In this document: positions 7,149 to 15,366 of the stretch, one piece after another | Layout: every line of letters begins with the position of its first letter | How positions within the stretch are numbered: position 1 is the first letter of the stretch | Assembly: GCA_046295975.1 (NCBI GenBank) | Contig: JBKBMG010000027.1 | Coordinates: forward strand, 1 to 64,000 | DNA length: 64,000 nt | Origin: UBA2357 sp046295975 | GTDB taxonomy: Bacteria; Pseudomonadota; Gammaproteobacteria; Burkholderiales; Rhodocyclaceae | Reading direction: 5' to 3' | Made by a program: the position numbers and the translations under genes | Notes under the pieces: model-generated | Told to the model about the DNA's origin: nothing | Databases searched by the model: none | Seen by the model: the letters and a program-made list of their open reading frames with translations, nothing else

Positions 7149-8228
7149 TCACATGCCGGAATCGACCAGACACCCCACCCGCTCGCGTGCATCGCGGTAG
7201 GCCGGGTTGAGTTCGAGGTCGAAAGCATCGCCGAGTCGCTTTCGCGCCTTCAGCGCTGCAATGCGCGCACGTACCTCCGGCGAGACTTCCGGCGCCCAGC
7301 GATCCAGCAGATCCGACGCGAGATCCGGCCGGTTGCACACCAGCACCATATCGCAACCGGCAGCGAACGCCGCCTTGGCCCGGGCAAGAATGTCGCCGAC
7401 GACCGTCGCACCTTCCATCGTCAGATCGTCGCTGAACACCGTGCCGGTGAAGCCCAGCCGTCCGCGCAGCACGTCCTGCAGCCAGAAGCGGGAAAAACCG
7501 GCCGGCTGGGGATCAATGTTGTCGTAGCGCACGTGGGCGGGCATCACGCCGCTAAGGCGGCGCCCCACACGGTGGCGATAGGGCGCGATGTCCGCCTCCC
7601 ACACCGCGTCGAAGCTGCGCGAGTCGACCGGAATCTCGACATGGGAGTCAGCCTCGATGAAGCCATGACCAGGAAAATGCTTGCCCACGCAGCCCATGCC
7701 GGCGTCCGACATTCCAGCAGCAAGCGCACCGGCCAACTGGCCGACCACCTGCGGATCGCGGTGAAAGGCACGGTCGCCGATCACCCTGCTGACGCCGTAG
7801 TCGAGATCCAGAACCGGCGTGAAACTCAGATCCACGCCATGCGCGAGCAACTCCGCAGCAAGCACGAAACCGACGCTGCGAGCCGCCTCCAGCGCATCGA
7901 CGTGATCACGCTCCCACATCTCACCCAGCAAGCGCATCGGTGGCAGACGCGTAAAACCGCCGCTGCGAAATCGTTGCACCCTGCCGCCTTCGTGGTCGAC
8001 AGCGATCACCAGTTGCGGATCGCGCAGACCACGGATGTCCTCGGTCAGCGCCATCAGTTGCTCACTGTCAGAAAAATTACGGGCAAACAGAATCACGCCA
8101 CCGACCAGTGGGTCGGTCAGCCGCTCGCGTTCCTCATCGGTCAGCGTCAGGCCAGCCACGTCCAGCATGACCGGACCAAGCGGCAGCTGGCACGAATGCG
8201 GTTCGGTAAAAGTACTCGTCATGTTCAT
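7149..8228 (-). CDS. nagZ: beta-N-acetylhexosaminidase
   Basis: A 359-residue cytoplasmic glycoside hydrolase family 3 enzyme that removes N-acetylglucosamine from anhydro-muropeptides in cell-wall recycling. Diagnostic motifs are VIAVDHEGGRVQRF (about residues 74-87), KHFPGHG (near 178, with the catalytic histidine loop) and FSDDLTMEGA (near 245, containing the nucleophile aspartate). Single-domain length fits NagZ rather than larger beta-glucosidases. No signal peptide. A second ATG two codons in (8222) is possible. The gene overlaps nothing: uvrC starts 8 bp downstream of its stop and acpS ends 97 bp upstream. Confidence 0.95.
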   Translation of the reverse strand: MNMTSTFTEPHSCQLPLGPVMLDVAGLTLTDEERERLTDPLVGGVILFARNFSDSEQLMALTEDIRGLRDPQLVIAVDHEGGRVQRFRSGGFTRLPPMRLLGEMWERDHVDALEAARSVGFVLAAELLAHGVDLSFTPVLDLDYGVSRVIGDRAFHRDPQVVGQLAGALAAGMSDAGMGCVGKHFPGHGFIEADSHVEIPVDSRSFDAVWEADIAPYRHRVGRRLSGVMPAHVRYDNIDPQPAGFSRFWLQDVLRGRLGFTGTVFSDDLTMEGATVVGDILARAKAAFAAGCDMVLVCNRPDLASDLLDRWAPEVSPEVRARIAALKARKRLGDAFDLELNPAYRDARERVGCLVDSGM

Positions 8229-8325
8229 CCAGCTCGATGGTGTCGGTCGCCCGACCGATCGGTTCGCTTTGCCAGCCCCCCGGCCAGGCCGACGACGTTG
8301 GCCCGGGCAGTCTTCAATTGCCGAG

Positions 8326-8706
8326 CTAACAGGCCTTTTCGATCACCGCGAAGGCAACCACGTACTCGCGTTCGTCGGTCAAACTTAGGTGGGCGCTCAG
8401 GGCATGGGTTTCCATATGCTTGGCAAGGCCTTGCGCATACTGGAAAGCGGGTTTGCCCCGCTCGTCATGAATGACGGAAAGCGCATGCAGCGTGGCCGGC
8501 ACCGCCACGCCGGTACCCAAGGCTTTGCCAAACGCTTCCTTGGCAGCGAAACGTTTGGCGAGAAAACGCGCCGGATCAGCACTCCCCGCATATGCGATGC
8601 GCTCGTCCTCGGTCAGGATGCGACTGGCGAAGCGCTCGCCATGCCGCTCCAGGCTGGCAGCGATTCGTGTGATCTCAACGAGATCCGTTCCGATACCGTG
8701 AATCAT
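8326..8706 (-). CDS. acpS: holo-[acyl-carrier-protein] synthase
   Basis: A 126-residue enzyme transferring 4'-phosphopantetheine from CoA to the serine of acyl carrier protein, here the product of acpP at 23007. MIHGIGTDLVEITRI carries the magnesium-binding aspartate, and FLAKRFAAKEAFGKALGTG holds the conserved K-E-A-x-x-K-A-L-G block. Length is normal for the trimeric AcpS type. The start is 10 bp after the pdxJ stop, and the pair pdxJ-acpS is a standard proteobacterial operon. Confidence 0.96.
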   Translation of the reverse strand: MIHGIGTDLVEITRIAASLERHGERFASRILTEDERIAYAGSADPARFLAKRFAAKEAFGKALGTGVAVPATLHALSVIHDERGKPAFQYAQGLAKHMETHALSAHLSLTDEREYVVAFAVIEKAC

Positions 8707-8716
8707 TGCTATCGGC

Positions 8717-9466
8717 TCAGAGGCTACGCGCCTCGCGCATCAAGCGCTTCATTTCCGACACCGCCTCGCGCAGGCCGCAAAACACCGAGCGACTGACGAT
8801 GGCATGGCCGATGTGAAGCTCCCGCAGCCCGTCGAGGCGCGCAACGGGTTGAACGTTGTAGTAGTTGAGCGCGTGCCCCGCGTTGAAACGCATGCCGAGT
8901 GCACGGATCACCTCACCGGCACGGCAGATTCGCGCAATCTCGGCAACCACCGGGGGGGACTCGGCATCCCGGCCGTGGGTATGGAAAACCTGCGCGTAAG
9001 GGCCCGTATGAACTTCGCAAACCCGGGCGCCGATACGGGCGGCGGCTTCAATCTGCTCGGGCTCCGCGTCTATGAAGACGCTGGTCGAAATACCTGCATC
9101 CGCCAGGCGCATCACGATCGTCCGCAGTCTTGCCTCCTGGCTGACGATGTCCAGACCGCCCTCGGTAGTGATCTCCTGACGCCCTTCGGGCACCAGCATC
9201 GCCATCTCGGGTCGGACACGGCAGGCGATCTCCGCCATCTCGTCCGTTGCGGCCATTTCGAGATTGAGCTTGACCTGAGTGAGCTCGCGCAGCCGGCGCA
9301 CGTCGTCATCGTTGATGTGACGCCGATCCTCTCGCAAGTGCACCGTAATACCGTCGGCGCCACCCAGATGTGCCTCGACCGCCGCCCACACAGGGTCCGG
9401 TTCCCAAGTGCGGCGCGCCTGCCGAAGCGTCGCCACATGGTCGATATTCACGCCAAGTTCGATCAC
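8717..9466 (-). CDS. pdxJ: pyridoxine 5'-phosphate synthase
   Basis: A 249-residue TIM-barrel enzyme that condenses 1-deoxyxylulose 5-phosphate with aminoacetone phosphate in vitamin B6 synthesis. The N-terminus IELGVNIDHVATLRQAR is the classic PdxJ signature, followed by GADGITVHLREDRRHI with the catalytic histidine region, and a C-terminal LHIGHAIVSRSVFCGL phosphate loop. The start codon is GTG at 9466, overlapping the recO stop as GTGA, so the two genes are translationally coupled. Confidence 0.96.
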   Translation of the reverse strand: MIELGVNIDHVATLRQARRTWEPDPVWAAVEAHLGGADGITVHLREDRRHINDDDVRRLRELTQVKLNLEMAATDEMAEIACRVRPEMAMLVPEGRQEITTEGGLDIVSQEARLRTIVMRLADAGISTSVFIDAEPEQIEAAARIGARVCEVHTGPYAQVFHTHGRDAESPPVVAEIARICRAGEVIRALGMRFNAGHALNYYNVQPVARLDGLRELHIGHAIVSRSVFCGLREAVSEMKRLMREARSL

Positions 9467-10203
9467 AGTTCCTGCAACTCCTTGAGCACCCGGCGGGATT
9501 CCAGCGGCTTTCCGTTCAGGTAGTGGTTGATCAGCATGCGCAACAAACCCTTGCTCTGCGACAAGGTTTCACTGCGGTCGAAACGCGCTTCCACCATATC
9601 CAGCAAGGTCTGACCCGAAAGCTGCACGGTCTCGCCCACGTCCGCCGCCGACGAAACCATCTCGCCAGTTGCAATCGGGCCCTTCTCGATTATATAGAGG
9701 TAGCGTCCGGCGGGTTCGACCGGAGCACCCGTGGCCGCGTCGTGATCGAGTTCGAGCCCGTAGCCCAGTTCTCGCAACAGTGCGAGTTCAAAGCGCCGCA
9801 GCAAAGGCGCGAAAACGGACTCCGACGCCAGCCGCGCCAAGGTCTCGGCATATGCGCCGAACAGCGCTGGATGGGGATCCTCACGAGCCGAAAGCTTGAC
9901 CAGCAACTCGTTGAGATAGTAGCCGCACAACAGGGCACGCCCGGACAGCAATGGCTGCCCTCCTTGCCACTCGGCGCGTACGAGGGTCTTCACCTCGCCG
10001 CCCCCAGACCAGTCCATGAGCAAGGGCTGAAACGCCATCAGCACACCCCGCAATGCCGAAGTCGGCCGCCTCGCCCCTTTCGCGACCAGCGCGACACGAC
10101 CGTGATCAGGTGTGAATGCCTCGACGATGAGACTGGTTTCGCGCCATGGATAGGCATGCAGTACATAGGCCGGCTGCCGGTCGACTCGTTGCTTGGCCCC
10201 CAC
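9463..10203 (-). CDS. recO: DNA repair protein RecO
   Basis: A 246-residue recombination mediator that helps RecA load on single-stranded DNA coated with SSB (RecFOR pathway). The N-terminal OB fold includes YVLHAYPWRETSLIVEAFT and RVALVAKGARRPTSALRG; the helical C-terminal part starts around residue 90 (LCGYYLNELLVKL). The usual RecO zinc-finger cysteines are not evident, as in many proteobacterial members. The start is GTG at 10203. It lies between era (30 bp) and pdxJ (4-base overlap). Confidence 0.94.
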   Translation of the reverse strand: MGAKQRVDRQPAYVLHAYPWRETSLIVEAFTPDHGRVALVAKGARRPTSALRGVLMAFQPLLMDWSGGGEVKTLVRAEWQGGQPLLSGRALLCGYYLNELLVKLSAREDPHPALFGAYAETLARLASESVFAPLLRRFELALLRELGYGLELDHDAATGAPVEPAGRYLYIIEKGPIATGEMVSSAADVGETVQLSGQTLLDMVEARFDRSETLSQSKGLLRMLINHYLNGKPLESRRVLKELQEL

Positions 10204-10233
10204 GTCAGGCGGTACTCCAGCGATGGATCCGGA

Positions 10234-11196
10234 TCAGTCGTAGCCCAGGCTCTTCAGCGCACGTTCATCGTCCGCCCAGCCGCTCTTGACCTTGACCCAA
10301 ACTTCTAGGTACACCTTTCCGCCGAAGAGCTTCTCCAGTTCGACCCGCGCCTCGCTCGAAATCCGCTTCAACTGCTCCCCACCCTTGCCTATGACGATGC
10401 CCTTGTGACCGGGCTTGTCGACGATGACTGCGGCGAAGATCCGCCGTAACTGGCCTTCGGTCTCGAACTTCTCGATCTCGACCGCGATGCCGTAGGGCAA
10501 CTCGTCACCCAGCAGGCGGAACAACTTCTCGCGCAAGAACTCGGAGGCAAGAAAACGCTCACTCCGGTCGGTGATGTCATCCGCATCAAACATGGCTTCC
10601 GCGATGGGCAGATAGGGGCGCGCTGCATCGATCAATGCGTCCACGTTGGTACCACGCTCCGCGCTCAAAGGCACGACTTCGGCGAACGGATATACCGCCG
10701 CGATTCTCTGGATGAAGGGCAGGACCTGAGCCTGATCCGAAAGGCGATCGAGCTTGTTGATGACCAACACCACCCGGGCATTCTCCGGCAGCACGGAAAC
10801 AACCTTGCGGTCGTCCTCACCGAAGCGCCCCGCCTCAACCACGAAGAACACCAGATCCACGGAGGCAAGCGCCTGCGTGACGGTGCGATTCATCGTGCGG
10901 TTGAGGGCGTTGCGGTGCTGCGTCTGGAACCCCGGCGTATCGACGAACACGAACTGCGAGCGCTCGTCGGTCAAAATTCCGGTCACGCGATGACGTGTGG
11001 TCTGGGCCTTGCGCGAAACGATGCTGATCTTCTGCCCGATCATGCGATTGAGCAACGTCGACTTGCCGACGTTGGGACGGCCGACGATCGCCACGAATCC
11101 GGTCCGGAATGAAGCGTTCTGTCCGGATGCATGCGTTTCATCACGCTCGCCACCCGCCTCGGCGGCATCGCATCCATTCGCTTGATCGTTACTCAT
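10234..11196 (-). CDS. era: GTPase Era
   Basis: A 320-residue GTPase for 30S subunit maturation that binds the 3' end of 16S rRNA. G1 GRPNVGKST (about residues 39-47), the switch region TTRHRVTGI, G3 DTPGFQ, and G4 NKLD are all present. The KH domain is at the C-terminus (about 225-310: GIVIGKGGEQLKRI). An N-terminal acidic extension of about 30 residues precedes the G domain. The ATG overlaps the rnc stop as ATGA, so RNase III and Era are coupled, which is the conserved rnc-era arrangement. Confidence 0.96.
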   Translation of the reverse strand: MSNDQANGCDAAEAGGERDETHASGQNASFRTGFVAIVGRPNVGKSTLLNRMIGQKISIVSRKAQTTRHRVTGILTDERSQFVFVDTPGFQTQHRNALNRTMNRTVTQALASVDLVFFVVEAGRFGEDDRKVVSVLPENARVVLVINKLDRLSDQAQVLPFIQRIAAVYPFAEVVPLSAERGTNVDALIDAARPYLPIAEAMFDADDITDRSERFLASEFLREKLFRLLGDELPYGIAVEIEKFETEGQLRRIFAAVIVDKPGHKGIVIGKGGEQLKRISSEARVELEKLFGGKVYLEVWVKVKSGWADDERALKSLGYD

Positions 11197-11870
11197 CTTT
11201 TTCTCAGCTCCACCAGCGCGAACTCGGCGGCCTGCTGCTCAGCCCCCCGTCGGCTGCTGCCCGTGCCGCGGGTGCGCAGGCCAAAACGCTCGATCACGCA
11301 CTCCACTTCAAACTCCTGGGCATGCGCCTCGCCCCGCACGTCGGCCAGCACGTATGACGGCAACGCCAGCTTGCGCCCCTGCAACCATTCCTGCAAGGCG
11401 GTCTTGGGGTCCTTGACCGGTGCACGTGGATCGATCTCGGCAAGTTGAGGTTCGTAAAGTTCACCCACCACGCGTTGGGCTGCTTCGAATCCGCCGTCCA
11501 GATACACCGCGGCGAACACCGCCTCCATCGCATCCGCAAGAATCGACGGCCGCCGGAAACCACCGCTCTTCAGCTCCCCCTCGCCAAGTCGCAGCTGGTC
11601 CCCCAGCGCCAGTCCTTCTGCGACACGATGAAGCCCTTCCTGCCGGACCAGCGACGCTCGCAGACGGGACATCTCCCCTTCTCGCAGCACATCGAAGCGC
11701 TCGAACAAGGCGATGGCAATCACGCAGTTGACGATGCTGTCACCGAGGAACTCGAGCCGTTCGTTGTTCGGTTGTCCGAAGCTACGATGGGTCAGCGCCT
11801 GCTCCAGCAGATCCGGGCGCTCGAAACGATAGCCCAGCGCCCGTTGCAGACGGTCTAGATCAGGCTTCAC
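11193..11870 (-). CDS. rnc: ribonuclease III
   Basis: A 225-residue double-strand-specific endoribonuclease that processes rRNA precursors and structured mRNAs. The catalytic signature NERLEFLGDSIVN is at about residues 35-47 and the second acidic site at about 110-117 (ADAMEAVFAAVYLD). A double-stranded RNA-binding domain fills residues 155-225 (DPKTALQEWLQGRKLALPSY ... GTGSSRRGAEQQAAEFAL). The start is GTG at 11870, sharing one base with the upstream DUF4845 stop (TAG). Confidence 0.96.
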   Translation of the reverse strand: MKPDLDRLQRALGYRFERPDLLEQALTHRSFGQPNNERLEFLGDSIVNCVIAIALFERFDVLREGEMSRLRASLVRQEGLHRVAEGLALGDQLRLGEGELKSGGFRRPSILADAMEAVFAAVYLDGGFEAAQRVVGELYEPQLAEIDPRAPVKDPKTALQEWLQGRKLALPSYVLADVRGEAHAQEFEVECVIERFGLRTRGTGSSRRGAEQQAAEFALVELRKR

Positions 11871-12229
11871 TAACGACCAGCCGTCGTCGCGTGAAAGTCG
11901 AAATACAGACTGACGTTGCCCGCAATCGGCACCTTCCGCCCATACTTAACGTCGACGACAACCTTACCGGCCTGCTTGTAGATGTCCAGATCACGCCCGC
12001 TGATCGTGCTGACGTTATCGATCGAGGCGCGGCGGTCGAAACTGCGACGCAGTTCCGTCATCGACGCACCGTCGTCACCTTCCTGCGCCACGACCTTGAC
12101 GATGCGCTTCACGGAAAGGTACTCATTGATCGCGGGAACCGAACGAAACGCGACCAAGAGCACGAACGCGAGCAAACCGCCGATGATCACCATCCCGATC
12201 AGGCTTACGCCTCGCTGCTTGTACCTCAT
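11870..12229 (-). CDS. DUF4845 single-pass membrane protein
   Basis: A 119-residue protein with a short basic N-terminus (MRYKQRG), one hydrophobic segment at about residues 9-30 (VSLIGMVIIGGLLAFVLLVAF) and a soluble tail. The N-terminal pattern resembles pilin-like leader regions, but no clear prepilin peptidase site is seen. It belongs to the DUF4845 family found between lepB and rnc in betaproteobacteria. Position suggests a link with membrane protein export or processing, but no function is established. It is in close coupling on both sides: 15 bp from lepB and a one-base overlap with rnc. Confidence 0.88.
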   Translation of the reverse strand: MRYKQRGVSLIGMVIIGGLLAFVLLVAFRSVPAINEYLSVKRIVKVVAQEGDDGASMTELRRSFDRRASIDNVSTISGRDLDIYKQAGKVVVDVKYGRKVPIAGNVSLYFDFHATTAGR

Positions 12230-12244
12230 GCGACCCCGTCCTTT

Positions 12245-13033
12245 TTAGTGGAAGCTGCCTACGCGCTTCAAGTCGTTGAAATTGAACCAGATGAAGAACG
12301 CTTTGCCGACGATGTTCTCATCCGGAACGAACCCCCAAACCCGGCTGTCACTGCTTGCATCACGGTTATCCCCCATGACGAAATAATGCCCCTCCGGAAC
12401 CGTGCAGGCCACGCCAGCCGTAGTATAGGTGCAGTTATTGCGATGTGGGAAATCCATGACCTGAGTGACGAACGGCGGCATGTCGCGCTCGATCAACACG
12501 GCGTGCTGCAACGGCCCGAGCTGCTCGTTGTACATCGGTGAGTAGTACATCCGGTCCGGGTGGAGGAATTCCCCATCGGCCTCGAACGCAACGGTCTCGC
12601 CGTTGATCACCAGGCGCTTGTTGTAGTATTCCACGCGATCACCCGGCAAGCCGACCACGCGCTTGATGTAGTCGAGTGACGGATCGGCCGGGTAGCGAAA
12701 CACCATCACATCGCCGCGCTGCGGATCGTTGATATCGATGATCTTCTTGTTGATCACCGGCAGACGGATGCCGTACGTCCATTTATTGACGAGGATGAAA
12801 TCACCCACGAGCAACGTCGGGATCATCGAACCTGAGGGAATCTTGAACGGTTCGACGATGAACGAACGCAACGCGAACACGATCAGGATCACCGGGAAAA
12901 AGCTCGCCCCATACTCGACCCACCACGGTGTCGGCTGGTCCGGTTCCCTGCGTTTTCTGGCGAAGAAGTGGTCGAACAGCCACAGCAAGGCGGTGACGAC
13001 AAGCAACACGAAGAGGATGAGTGCGAAATTCAC
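12245..13033 (-). CDS. lepB: signal peptidase I
   Basis: A 262-residue inner-membrane serine protease that removes signal peptides from secreted proteins. Two N-terminal membrane segments (residues 3-20 and about 45-62) precede the catalytic domain. The catalytic serine lies in IPSGSMIPTL and the general-base lysine in YIKRVVGLPGD; box E is VMGDNRDASSDSRVWG. The start codon is GTG at 13033. The C-terminus faces the periplasm. It follows lepA after an apparent terminator, and heads the group lepB-DUF4845-rnc-era. Confidence 0.96.
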   Translation of the reverse strand: MNFALILFVLLVVTALLWLFDHFFARKRREPDQPTPWWVEYGASFFPVILIVFALRSFIVEPFKIPSGSMIPTLLVGDFILVNKWTYGIRLPVINKKIIDINDPQRGDVMVFRYPADPSLDYIKRVVGLPGDRVEYYNKRLVINGETVAFEADGEFLHPDRMYYSPMYNEQLGPLQHAVLIERDMPPFVTQVMDFPHRNNCTYTTAGVACTVPEGHYFVMGDNRDASSDSRVWGFVPDENIVGKAFFIWFNFNDLKRVGSFH

Positions 13034-13068
13034 GAATACTCCGTCACGAATGCAGAATACAGCCCCCG

Positions 13069-13097
13069 GAAAACAAATGCCGGGAACGTCCCGGCAT
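13069..13097 (-). terminator. terminator between lepA and lepB
   Basis: A perfect 9-bp stem (ATGCCGGGA / TCCCGGCAT, 13077-13097) with a 3-base loop is followed on the minus strand by TTGTTTT. It is placed 14 bp after the lepA stop. Because lepB begins only about 35 bp further on, it probably works as a partial terminator or processing hairpin. Confidence 0.6.
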
Positions 13098-13110
13098 CCG
13101 GTTTCGAGGA

Positions 13111-14907
13111 CTACTTGTTATCGTCCGTTCGTAGCACGGCAAGAAAGGCCTCCTGCGGGATCTCGACGTTGCCGACCTGCTTCATCCGCTTCTTGCCCTC
13201 CTTCTGCTTCTCCAGCAGCTTGCGCTTGCGGGAAATGTCACCGCCGTAGCACTTCGCCAGCACGTTCTTGCGCAAGGCCTTGATTGTCTCGCGTGCGACG
13301 ATGTGCGAGCCGATCGCGGCCTGCACAGCAACATCGAACATCTGCCGCGGAATCAACTCACGCAGCTTCGAGGCCAGTTCCCGGCCCCGGAACTGCGCGC
13401 TGGCACGGTGCACGATCACCGACAAGGCATCAACTTTTTCGCCACCCACAAGCATATCCAGCTTCACCAGATCGGCGCTGCGATACTCCTTGAACTCGTA
13501 GTCCAGCGACGCGTAGCCCCGCGACACCGATTTGAGCTTGTCGAAGAAGTCCATCACCACCTCGTTCATCGGCAGGTCGTAGATCAGCTGTACCTGCCGG
13601 CCGAGGTAGCGCATATCGACCTGCGTGCCGCGCTTCTGGTTGCACAGCGTGATGACCGGACCGACGTAATCCTGAGGGAGGAAGATCGTCGCCGTGATGA
13701 TGGGCTCACGGATATCGTCGACCTTGGACAAGTCGGGCAACTTGGACGGATTCTCGATCCTGAGCACTTCGCCGCTGTTCATCACCACCTGGTACACCAC
13801 GGTCGGCGCTGTGGTGATGAGATCCATGTCGAACTCGCGCTCGAGCCGTTCCTGGACGATGTCCATGTGCAGCAAGCCAAGAAAGCCGCAGCGGAAACCA
13901 AACCCCAGCGCCTGCGACACCTCCGGTTCGAACTGCAGCGACGCGTCGTTGAGCTTGAGCTTCTCCAGCGATTCGCGCAGTTGATCGTACTCGCTCGACT
14001 CCACGGGATAGAGGCCTGCGAACACCTGCGGCTTGATCTCGCGGAAACCGGGCAAAGGCTCGGCAGCGGGACGATTCGCCAGCGTGATGGTGTCGCCGAC
14101 CTTGGCCGCCGTCAGTTCCTTGATGCCGGCGATCACAAAGCCGACCTCGCCCGCCGACAGGCACTCCCTGGCCACCGAACGCGGTGTGAACACCCCTACC
14201 TGATCGCACGGATACTGCGCGCCACTCGACATCAGCAGAATGCGATCCTTGAGTTTGAGCACACCGTCGACCACCCGGACCAACATCACCACGCCGACGT
14301 AATTGTCGAACCAAGAATCGATGATCAACGCCTTCAGCGGCGCAGCAGGATCGCCCTTTGGCGGCGGAACACGGGCGATCACCTGCTCCAGCACCTCCTC
14401 GATGCCCAGCCCCGTCTTGGCCGAACACAGGACTGCTTCGGAAGCATCCACCCCGATCACATCCTCGATCTCGGTGCGGGCGTTCTCGGGGTCCGCGGCA
14501 GGAAGGTCGATCTTGTTCAGGACCGGAACCACCTCTACGTTCTGTTCGATCGCCGTGTAGCAGTTCGCCACGGTCTGAGCCTCGACGCCTTGCGACGCAT
14601 CGACTACCAGCAACGCGCCCTCGCATGCGGACAGCGAACGGCTGACCTCATAGGAGAAATCCACGTGCCCCGGGGTATCGATCAGGTTCAAATTGTAGAT
14701 CTGGCCGTCGCGCGCCTTGTACTGCAGCGCAGCCGTCTGCGCCTTGATGGTGATCCCACGCTCGCGCTCAAGGTCCATGGAATCGAGCACCTGCGCCTCC
14801 ATTTCCCGATCCGACAGACCGCCGCAGAAGTGAATGAGACGATCAGCCAGCGTCGATTTGCCGTGATCGATATGCGCGATGATCGAGAAATTTCGGATGT
14901 GATGCAT
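13111..14907 (-). CDS. lepA: elongation factor 4 (ribosomal back-translocase LepA)
   Basis: A 598-residue translational GTPase of the EF-G family that acts on stalled or misassembled ribosomes. G motifs: IAHIDHGKSTL (G1), RERGITIK (G2), DTPGHVDF (G3), NKIDLPAADP (G4), and SAKTG (G5). Domains II, III and V follow, and the LepA-specific C-terminal domain fills about residues 480-598 (basic, ending KRKLLEKQKEGKKRMKQ). Length is exactly typical. No good Shine-Dalgarno sequence precedes the ATG; a terminator-like hairpin with a T6 run ends about 9 bases upstream. Confidence 0.97.
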   Translation of the reverse strand: MHHIRNFSIIAHIDHGKSTLADRLIHFCGGLSDREMEAQVLDSMDLERERGITIKAQTAALQYKARDGQIYNLNLIDTPGHVDFSYEVSRSLSACEGALLVVDASQGVEAQTVANCYTAIEQNVEVVPVLNKIDLPAADPENARTEIEDVIGVDASEAVLCSAKTGLGIEEVLEQVIARVPPPKGDPAAPLKALIIDSWFDNYVGVVMLVRVVDGVLKLKDRILLMSSGAQYPCDQVGVFTPRSVARECLSAGEVGFVIAGIKELTAAKVGDTITLANRPAAEPLPGFREIKPQVFAGLYPVESSEYDQLRESLEKLKLNDASLQFEPEVSQALGFGFRCGFLGLLHMDIVQERLEREFDMDLITTAPTVVYQVVMNSGEVLRIENPSKLPDLSKVDDIREPIITATIFLPQDYVGPVITLCNQKRGTQVDMRYLGRQVQLIYDLPMNEVVMDFFDKLKSVSRGYASLDYEFKEYRSADLVKLDMLVGGEKVDALSVIVHRASAQFRGRELASKLRELIPRQMFDVAVQAAIGSHIVARETIKALRKNVLAKCYGGDISRKRKLLEKQKEGKKRMKQVGNVEIPQEAFLAVLRTDDNK

Positions 14908-14915
14908 AGGACAAC

Positions 14916-14985
14916 AAAAAAGGGGCTAAGAGGACGTTCCGAATCCGGGAGCGCGCGACCGCGCACCACACCGAACGCAAGCCCC
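14916..14985 (-). promoter_or_regulatory. terminator-like hairpin in the lepA leader
   Basis: On the minus strand GGGGCT (14985-14980) can pair with AGCCCC (14927-14922) around a 52-base loop that itself contains a GCGCG-rich hairpin, and six T residues follow directly (14921-14916), ending 9 bases before the lepA ATG. This resembles an attenuator or the terminator of the upstream gene. The stem is short, so the call is tentative. Confidence 0.35.
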
Positions 14986-15014
14986 GAAGCACCCGGAGTG
15001 GATGATGTGACCGA

Positions 15015-15290
15015 CTAAGGCGCGGATTCTAGCGGAAAACGACCGCAATAGGCACGTACCGCAGCCTCGTCAAGATGGTAGTGGCACAACTCGACGTCAC
15101 CGGCCAGCACGACCGGCACCAATTCATCCCAGCGGGCCTCGAGTTTGGGATGCCGATCGACGTCCACCACCTCGACCTCCCACCCCAGTTCGCTTGCGAG
15201 CGGTCGCAGGCGATCGATCAGGTCGTGGCACAGATGACACCATTCCCGGCTCATTACCGTCAGGGTCGTCGAACGATGAGCTGTATTCAT
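15015..15290 (-). CDS. glutaredoxin-like protein (DUF836 type)
   Basis: A 91-residue thioredoxin-fold protein. The redox motif is CHLC in TVMSREWCHLCHDLIDRL (about residues 10-27), then a beta strand VEVVDVDRHPKLEARWDELVPVVL containing the cis-proline at VPV. This is the short glutaredoxin-like family often found between mucD and lepA in betaproteobacteria. The frame is open 20 codons further upstream, but the ATG at 15290 starts the conserved part. Likely a cytosolic thiol-disulfide protein; its partner is unknown. Location in the rpoE cluster hints at an envelope or oxidative stress link. Confidence 0.85.
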   Translation of the reverse strand: MNTAHRSTTLTVMSREWCHLCHDLIDRLRPLASELGWEVEVVDVDRHPKLEARWDELVPVVLAGDVELCHYHLDEAAVRAYCGRFPLESAP

Positions 15291-15366
15291 CCCGGCACGC
15301 CCCACTGCACCATGAGGATGCCATTCTGAAAGTCCGTCCCCCACCCACACGAGCGCTTGCCAACCA

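Noticed and set aside
13303..15018. Long open frame opposite lepA
   Set aside because: It is the complement of a well conserved gene in high-GC DNA, where antisense frames stay open; its translation shows biased composition and no family motif.
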